DNA of 64,000 nucleotides from Heterobilharzia americana (Eukaryota > Platyhelminthes > Trematoda > Strigeidida > Schistosomatidae), in assembly GCA_944470555.2 (NCBI GenBank), contig OX104127.1, forward strand, positions 157,269,276 through 157,333,275, written 5' to 3'. Positions 57,185-64,000 of the stretch are shown here, one piece after another. Every line of letters starts with the position of its first letter. The stretch's first letter is position 1. The position numbers were made by a program, and so were the translations under genes. The notes beneath the pieces were generated by a model. It ran no database searches. It was not told the origin of the DNA and saw nothing but the letters and a program-made list of their open reading frames with translations.

Positions 57185-57960
57185 TCATCAATATCAACAT
57201 AGGACCAGGCATTACTGCGTAACGGTCCGAGTTGCCACAACTCATATCAGTACATCAAGTAAAAAGGTAGTGAGGTGAAAGATGAGGAAGGAAAGAAAAT
57301 TCAGTCAAAAGAAATATAAAGTACGAGAAGAAAGAAAGGACAAAATGGTGAAAATCGGTATAGTGTTAAGATGAGGATAATGTGTGTATACATCTGCGCC
57401 ATTGACATCAGTTCTGTGCTATATCACCTAGAGTTTCCAGCCACTGGTTTCTCTTGTCCCGCAGACCCCAACCACCTAGTCTGCATCGCTCCTACATGAC
57501 TTCATACATTGGTGCCATGTTTTAAACTGGCCACCTCGGGCCTTTTTCCAGCCTCATTCTACTTCGGCCAACATTGTGTGACGAGGCAATCAGTGACTAG
57601 GCATACGTAGTACGTGTCCCAACCAGCCATCTGAGTCGATGAAGGTTCATAACCTCGTCAACTGATTAACCTCTACTCCCTAAAACTCTATACCTGACTT
57701 GTGCATTCCTCACATGGTGACACCATGGAATACTTCCTATACTACGGAGGCAACGGTGATCAAACACTTGAAGCCTTGTTATATCTTCTACTTTGGATGT
57801 CCGTTTTTCACAGCTATACAGTGGAACAGAGTGGACTGCTGTGCAGTACACGCGACCCTTAATAGACAAACGGATATCACTGCAGCATCATAGGTGGCGT
57901 AAATTGGCCAGATTTCATCGGTGAGTTGCCGATAAAATCTCTGCATGGATACAATAGGCT
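57185..57960 (-). mobile_element. RTE 3' fragment, minus strand
   Basis: Covers RTE ~43060-43850 inverted, from the 3' UTR (aggaccaggcattactgcgt) to MSIKGRVYCTAVHSVPLYSC (57869 downward). A short duplicated piece, gttgccgataaaatctctgc, follows at 57926 in plus orientation. Confidence 0.85.
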
Positions 57961-58639
57961 CGATTGGGTATACCAGTCAGATTCGGCAGTTTACCAAAAA
58001 TACTGTAACACTACTAAAATACGGATTAATACTTACAGCTGTTCAGTAATCGCTTTATTAGATACGAAATTTTTGTACGATATAAAGTTCTCAGTAAGGT
58101 TACTATTAACAGTATAAAACAATCAGCTGTTATTAGGTGTTCTTAAGGTATGAAGCGGAAATCTGGATCGAAAAACATGGGTCGTGGTTCATTCACTTAG
58201 TACAAAAGTCTACGATTCGAGCTAAATATTTCAGGAATAATAGTAGTATAATGCATTTTTATGCATTTAAAAGCCTGTCATCATCTACTGTCAAGTTTTT
58301 GCTTCATTTTATTGTTGACTTGCAAAACAGCAGGTTGTAAAACTTCGGAAAATGTGCCAAATTGTATGATACATTTTAATAATTGAAACAAGATGAACGA
58401 GAGAAATTCAATGGAGAATGTTGATTAACCTAATGTTCATGGAGGTTACTGTAATATCGGCATTGTGACTTTGAATTTGTTGGAACGAAAATACGCTGAA
58501 ACTTAAATTCTCACTGAAAATATTCTACTTCAAACTGATAAGATAACTAGTATTCTGGGGGGGAGGGGGGTCTTACCATTTAACATGCTTTCCTGTCTGT
58601 CATTTATTATCAGTACTTACATGTAGATAAGGTACTGAT

Positions 58640-58730
58640 TAAGGTAGTATTCATTATGGACTGACATCAGTTGAAGAACCAGTGAAAACCTGGAAGTAAT
58701 GGACAGTTGTTTCGTCCCAATATGGGACCC
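58640..58730 (+). mobile_element. SINE-like repeat fragment
   Basis: gtattcattatggactgaca, gaagtaatggacagttgttt and gtcccaatatgggacccgat, the 3' part of the family at 35940-36245. Truncated by the RTE 5' end that follows. Confidence 0.65.
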
Positions 58731-59290
58731 GATCGACAGCTACCACCTTGACGTGGTGGTCAGGCTTGAAATCACAATGACCTAACGAGCTATGCTAGTG
58801 GAACACTTCTTCCCTTGAGATCCTACCATACCACAAAAGTTCGTTAGATAGTGGTTAGATGAAAAGCAGTTACCGTTGTGATGTAAATTACTACACTATG
58901 ATGCGGGTCTGAGGGCGAATTCGTACTGCTGCTAGCTGGATGAGGTGTGACAGCAGTAAGGTGTTTCCTTTGGATGACTAGAAGTGCCACGCTGATGCTG
59001 CCTTCTCAGTGGAAGGAGGAACTAGAAAACGTTGGCCCCCAAAATAACGCACTCCACCATACCCCACGGTCTGCTAGGCCGACGGTGTTGGTTCATTTGT
59101 CCTTTCCTTTCGACCATCGGCCCCCAAAAAACAAAAGTTCAAAACAACCATACACGAGAGGCTGTGTGTGACAGGCCTTAAGCAGATGTTCGATGGGCTC
59201 TGCGGTGACACAAATCTCTCTCATTTATCTGAAGAAAAAAAGTATCAACCACCCTCACAACTCGATCAGAACTCAAGTTTCCTCAGACTG
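58731..59290 (+). mobile_element. RTE 5' end fragment
   Basis: Matches 39904-40500: gacagctaccaccttgacgt, atcctaccataccaca, gcagatgttcgatgggctct. No coding region follows; a SINE-like piece begins near 59285 (ccagtatggaactcctcagc). Confidence 0.85.
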
Positions 59291-59899
59291 CTATCCACCC
59301 AGTATGGAACTCCTCAGCAGTACGCATCCATGACTTCACCAGGGATTTAACTAGAACTGATTAGTTTGTTACTGGTTACATGTCAGCAATAATAACAACA
59401 TAACCAGCAACTTACATATTCTTTTCAGTAGTCATTAATTGCCAGCAATACAACTACTCAATATGTATTAGTCACGAAATCTTATATTAATTTCGTTTCT
59501 TCAGAAATATAGTGAATAAATACTGTACGATTGATTCATTTAGAGAGTAAGAACTTTTACAGTCTTCAGAGAGTCTAGTTTACCAAGTGGAATAATTGAA
59601 TCATATTCATTGTAAAATGAATTATTTCATTCTCGTACAATTCACCATAATCACTTACAATCTAAACTATTCTTACATTATAAGTGAGAAGATTTCGACG
59701 AAATGTCTTCATCACTCTGTTATACTTGTCGATTAGAATCTACTTTTTAGGATATTCAGAGTTGAAAAGTCAAGATAACTATTTACTGTGATGATCTTCA
59801 TTTTTGAAAAGCAAATTCATATAACACCCATTCTACCAGTTGATTAGTTAGTTAACTTTACATCTAATCTACTATGAATCATAAGTTACATATTCAGTG

Positions 59900-60960
59900 T
59901 TCTGTAGGTATTATTTTTATTTGTCCCTTGGGTTCCTAGTGGAACATAGGGCTTCAGTAGCACACCTCCATTCCACTCTCTTCTCTGCAAACTTGTCAAC
60001 CTGGCTCCACCACTACCCACAACCTCTCATTTCCTCCTCGCACCATCTCCTCAATGTCACCCTCATCTCGGACGCCCAACTAGTCGCTTCCCATATGGGT
60101 ACCACTCCACAGTCTGGCCTGGTGCGTGATGTCCCCTGTCCGCCTTCTCAGTGTATCCCCAATCCATATCCATCTCCACTTTCTTCTTCTGCATATTTGT
60201 TTGGCGATAGGTTCTTGCTTCGTTGGTTCGTTGACAGCCAGTCAGAGTTCCTTGTTGCCTATTCCTGTTATTCTGACCACCTGATCATCAGTATCTAGCC
60301 AGAGTAGGCAGTTGTTGATGAATGTCTGTAGTTTGTTGGAAATGCCTTTCGTAATGTGTCAAGTCTCTGAGCCATACTGGAGCACTGACTTGACTGAATT
60401 GGTGTTGAGAATCCGGATGTTGTTCCACATGCTGAGTGCATCAGATCTCCACACTGGTTTCAGGTTAATGAACCCTGTCTTCCTATCTTTCCGATCCTGA
60501 CTTTGACGTCCTCGTGTGTGCCGCCACCGTCTGTAGTTGAAACGGTGCTGCCTGCATTGGTAGGTGAAAGAGGCTACTTCCTTTAAGTTTCTCCTGTTGA
60601 TGGTGATTGGAGTTTGTTGTTGTTGTTGGTGGTGGTGGTGGCGGTGGTGGTGGCGTTGGTTGGGTATCTTCATCATCTCTGTCTTCTCTACGTTCACGTG
60701 AAGGAAGGAAGTCCCGTCTTCGCTGCCCTGCCCTGCCCTGTCTCTTCTGTCAACTTGTTAGTTTTCGTCTGTAGATCTTCAAGTTTGTGCGACATCAGAC
60801 ACAAGTCATCACTGGTGAAATCCAAGTCTTCTAGGTTCTTTTCCGCGGTCAAAAAGCGTATCCCCCACCCCATCTTCTCACAGCTCCTCACTGATTGTTG
60901 CATGATCCAGTCCATTCCAGTCGACCACAATCAGGAATATCATGGGTGATAGTAGACAGC
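59900..60960 (-). pseudogene. Non-LTR retrotransposon C-terminal region
   Basis: Minus strand: RIGK-type line RKDRKTGFINLKPVW, then LSMWNNIRILNTNSVKSVL, QYGSETWR (~60500-60360), and a distal part with GYTEKADRG and GKRLVGRP-type lines corresponding to the W-I-G-H-T-L-R-K ... G-R-P-K-x-T-W-R end of such elements. Different family from the RTE copies. Frame breaks throughout. Confidence 0.72.
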
Positions 60961-62360
60961 CTTGTGTTGTGTAAGTGGCCAGGGAAAAAAGAGTACGATA
61001 TTCTGGACATATGAGCTCATCAACAATTGTCAGTTGACTTACTATGAAGCCTTTCTCTAATACCTGGTGTCTCTGACTGCGTCTAAACCTAGATATGAAC
61101 AGACAAGCGGAGAGTTAAGAAGTTGCAAAACAAACTAACTAGTCGTTGTATCTTGCTTGAACTGTACTAGCAGAGAAGTAGAAGAGGGAAATGAAAGTTG
61201 GTTTTAATCATTGATTTGATACTGGAGGGTAACCAACTTCATCTGGTCACCAAGCTAAAAGATTCACCATCGTGATTCACTGGGATAGTTCTACAGGGAG
61301 TTGATTGTAGCCTGAACAGTTCAATTTTAACGTCTCTGACTGTAGCACTGAGTGACACAGATTCGAGTCTCAACCGAGACATTAGTCTCACCAAGACTGC
61401 ACATACGCTTTACTGACAAGTGCCAACGAGCACAAAACATATGTTGAACAGGGATTCCTGACGACTGCCTCCATCTTACTAACATTGTCTTAATCAGTAC
61501 GCAACACATACAAATAAGATAATTATCAACAGAAATACAATATCCACATAGGAAATTTTTATCTATGACTGCTTGAGATGTATTGCATTTGTTTCAGATG
61601 CCAGTGTAATTTCTTGTCTACATAGAATAGAAGACTTTTAGTTTAAGTAATAGAGCAATGAACTATTTCCAGAATAAGTAAATTCAAGGAATTCAGTTCA
61701 TCGGTTATATAAAATGGAATTCAATGTTTTCAATTCATTTGTTTATACTGTGACCTTGCAGTTTTGTTTACAGACAGTTGTCATGACTTGTGTATGTCTC
61801 TCACTATTACTTTTTGATAATTTGCCAATCATTAACGTATGATGCTCTTGTATGTTGTTTTAAAATGAGGTTATATCGTCTAGATGTATGTAAAATATGA
61901 TAAGGATAATCTACTTTATCGATTCAATGTGGATTTTTTTCATTCATTTTTACATACTTTCGTTATAATGGTGACTAGCAACAGGCATTTGTTTATCGAA
62001 GCTGGGAAAAATTAGAACTCTCCATTGTGTGTATGTTTGTGTGTGTCATTTTTTGTCAGTTTTACAAGTGAAATTTTCCCCTTCTCTGTAAGAAAAACTC
62101 CCTTTCGTAATTAATATGGGGTACAGGTGAATAAAAGCTGAAACTCATCTTCAGATTCGGCTTTACTAAGCGTTCGTTTTCACATTTAAACGTTAGAATG
62201 GTTCAAAATAGGATAGATAGTCAGTTTGCAAATAACTTGCATTTTTCACATCTAAGTAGTTGTTTCCAGCTGCCGAAGTATGATGCCAGGGTTTCCATTG
62301 GAAAACACTCGTCAGTCAAGATCACAAGGTATCATGCACTAGTGAACGATATTACCATTG
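60960..62360. other. Intergenic, nothing recognised
   Basis: No coding or repeat signal that I can identify. Confidence 0.5.
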
Positions 62361-62365
62361 AAATA

Positions 62366-62490
62366 GTGGAGAATATTTGTAGCTCAGGTGAATGGTCTTG
62401 GTTGTATTGTGTTCTATGAGCTGGGTTGTTTAATCGTGAAGCTTTCATCGTCTTTCTGGACGACATCATCAGCAATGAGCTGTCAGCACC
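62366..62490 (-). mobile_element. Inverted PLE 3' tail at the 5' end of the next element
   Basis: aatggtcttggttgtattgt, ttaatcgtgaagctttcatc and cgacatcatcagcaatgagc are the reverse complement of 63375-63510. Confidence 0.85.
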
Positions 62491-62494
62491 TCTT

Positions 62495-63520
62495 GGGTAA
62501 GTGTACAGGAAGCCAGCACACACTGACCAAATCGTCAACTACAATAGCAACAACCCAATGACACAAAAAACCAGTTGTGTGCAGACTCTATTCAAAAGAA
62601 CGAGAACACACTGCAACACAACAACTTCAAGGAAAAACGAAGAAAATTACTTGATCTCCACCCTAAAGAAGAATGGCTACCCACGAAACTTTATCAGAAG
62701 ATGCCTATCCCGTGCATCATCAACTACAAAGTCATCGACAGAAATCAACAAACGCATCGTCCTACCATACATAAAGAATATATCAGAAATCACGACAAGA
62801 TTACTGAGACCACTTGGAATTGGTGTGGCCACTCATCAACCAACAAATTCCCTCCAAACACTATTATACAGACCAAAGGATGCAACAGTCAAATAAGACA
62901 AACAAAGTATTATTCATGAAATCAACTATAATAACTGTAGTCAACACTACATTGGACAAAGTGGTCACCCTCTTCGCCTTCACCTGCATGAACACCAATT
63001 GGCTATTAAACGCCACGACATTTCATCGCTGCTCATTTCAATGCACGTGGATAACAACTGTGGACATGAATTGAATTTCGACAATGTAGAAATTTTGGAT
63101 GGAGAGAGAAAACACAAAGAATATCAGAGAATTCCTAGAAGCTTGGCATTCAGGTGAGTCAGTCAGTCAGCAATTAGTAGATGTATAGAAATAGACCCAA
63201 TCTATCAACCAATGAGAAAAGCGATAAACGACAGAAAGGTGAGAGGTGAAGCAGAGGAACAGCCAACAGGAAGATCTATGCAGTCAGTCAATGACACAAC
63301 AATCGAAGGAAACAACCAATCATAGACTACATGGTCAGAGCAAGCCACTGCATCACTCATGGAGAGATATTGACAGCTGACTTCATACTGAAGATAGTGC
63401 TGATGATGTCGTCTAGGAGAAAGACGATGAAAGCTTCACGATTAAACAACCTAGCTCAGGGAACACAATACAACCAAGACTATCCACCTGAGCAACAAAT
63501 ATTCTCCATTATTTCGTAGT
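62495..63520 (+). pseudogene. Penelope-like element, RT end to GIY-YIG
   Basis: MYRKPAHTDQIVNYNSNNPM, TSCVQTLFKRTRTHCNTT, YLISTLKKNGYPRNFIRRCL, LLRPLGIGVATHQPTNSL, LLYRPKDATVK, then NCSQHYIGQSGHPLRLHLHE (GIY-YIG core, Y-I-G-Q-S-G kept) and HELNFDNVEILDGERKHKEY. Same subfamily as 48845-50061. The stretch from RT end to endonuclease start is open over 131 codons, then breaks at ~62897. Confidence 0.88.
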
Positions 63521-63804
63521 TGCGTCACCTCAAATGATTTGTTTTTATTGAGAGTAAATTTTTCCTTATCTCTGGTTATGTGATGCATCATCTCGACTAC
63601 ACTTGTTGCGTGTTGACTTGATGAACAATGATTCAGTAGTCAACCAGTCTCTCTCCCCACCTAATTATAATGGACTTAAGTACAGTGGTTATATCCCATC
63701 CACCCTATTGCGTGGTTGTGTATTAATGCATCCATTGCAATAAACAAGTTACTTTCTAGATTATTGATCTTATTCAGGTCTGTCATTCTATATTTAGGTT
63801 AATT

Positions 63805-64000
63805 TCTATGTTCTACAATGGGATCACCAATGTTCCCAGTTGTAGCAGTTATATATTTATGGATAGTTGGGAACTGTGGACTGTCATTTTACCGAGTATA
63901 AATACGACTGTACAGCTTGATAATGAAGTCGTTGAAAAGAAATATTACTTTGCTGATACATGTCTTGTTCTTAAACTGTGGATCACCGAAATCTGACTCA
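63805..64000 (+). pseudogene. PLE reverse transcriptase fragment at window end
   Basis: STMGSPMFPVVAVIYLWI corresponds to the PLE catalytic-region motif P-M-G-S-P-x-S-P-x-x-A-x-I-Y. It continues past the window edge. Confidence 0.5.

Noticed and set aside
60590..60660. Run of His/Gln codons (HHHRHHHHQQQQQ) as a possible polyQ/His domain gene
   Set aside because: It lies inside a decayed non-LTR element on the minus strand and comes from a trinucleotide-rich patch.

Overview
The window reads as nuclear DNA of a blood fluke (Schistosoma or a close trematode relative). The reasons are very short introns (40 and 43 nt in one gene), a divergent flatworm-type Argonaute, and a repeat content typical of schistosomes: RTE-clade non-LTR elements of the SR2 kind, CR1/SR1-like LINE remains, Penelope-like elements (PLEs) with GIY-YIG tails, a gypsy-type LTR element, and tRNA-derived SINEs carrying a hammerhead ribozyme (Sm-alpha type). 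The species cannot be fixed from sequence alone. Only two host genes are supported.

Gene 1 is an Argonaute on the minus strand (17190 to 7393). I rebuilt it as 20 exons, about 973 residues: a G/R/P-rich N-terminus made of small exons, then ArgoN, linker, PAZ, MID and a PIWI domain with the DEDH catalytic residues. One exon junction is out of phase by one base. Gene 2 is a tiny plus-strand gene (45233-45549, three exons, 77 residues) that I identify as a homologue of RAMAC, the activating subunit of the mRNA cap methyltransferase RNMT.

Layout. 1-7.4 kb: decayed SINEs, two PLE tails in tandem, a third PLE remnant, RTE scraps. 7.4-17.2 kb: Argonaute, with RTE remains in introns 4 and 14. 17.5-23.5 kb: decayed gypsy-type element directly upstream of Argonaute, plus an inverted solo LTR. 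24.4-27.5 kb: CR1-like LINE remains on both strands. 27.5-31 kb: little that is recognisable, with a tRNA-like element and a (TA)n tract. 31-44 kb: RTE territory, with a 3.6-kb palindrome (33043-36650) built on a PLE, and the best-preserved RTE copy (39904-43850). 45.2-45.6 kb: RAMAC. 46-64 kb: a mosaic of RTE, PLE and SINE fragments.

The recurring structural theme is inverted self-copies. Several PLE copies carry an inverted copy of their own 3' tail at their 5' end, a SINE forms a nearly perfect palindrome at 55083-55421, and RTE ends lie in opposed orientation. The two genes belong to different pathways (small-RNA silencing; mRNA capping). Most of the rest of the DNA is what a small-RNA system would be expected to silence.
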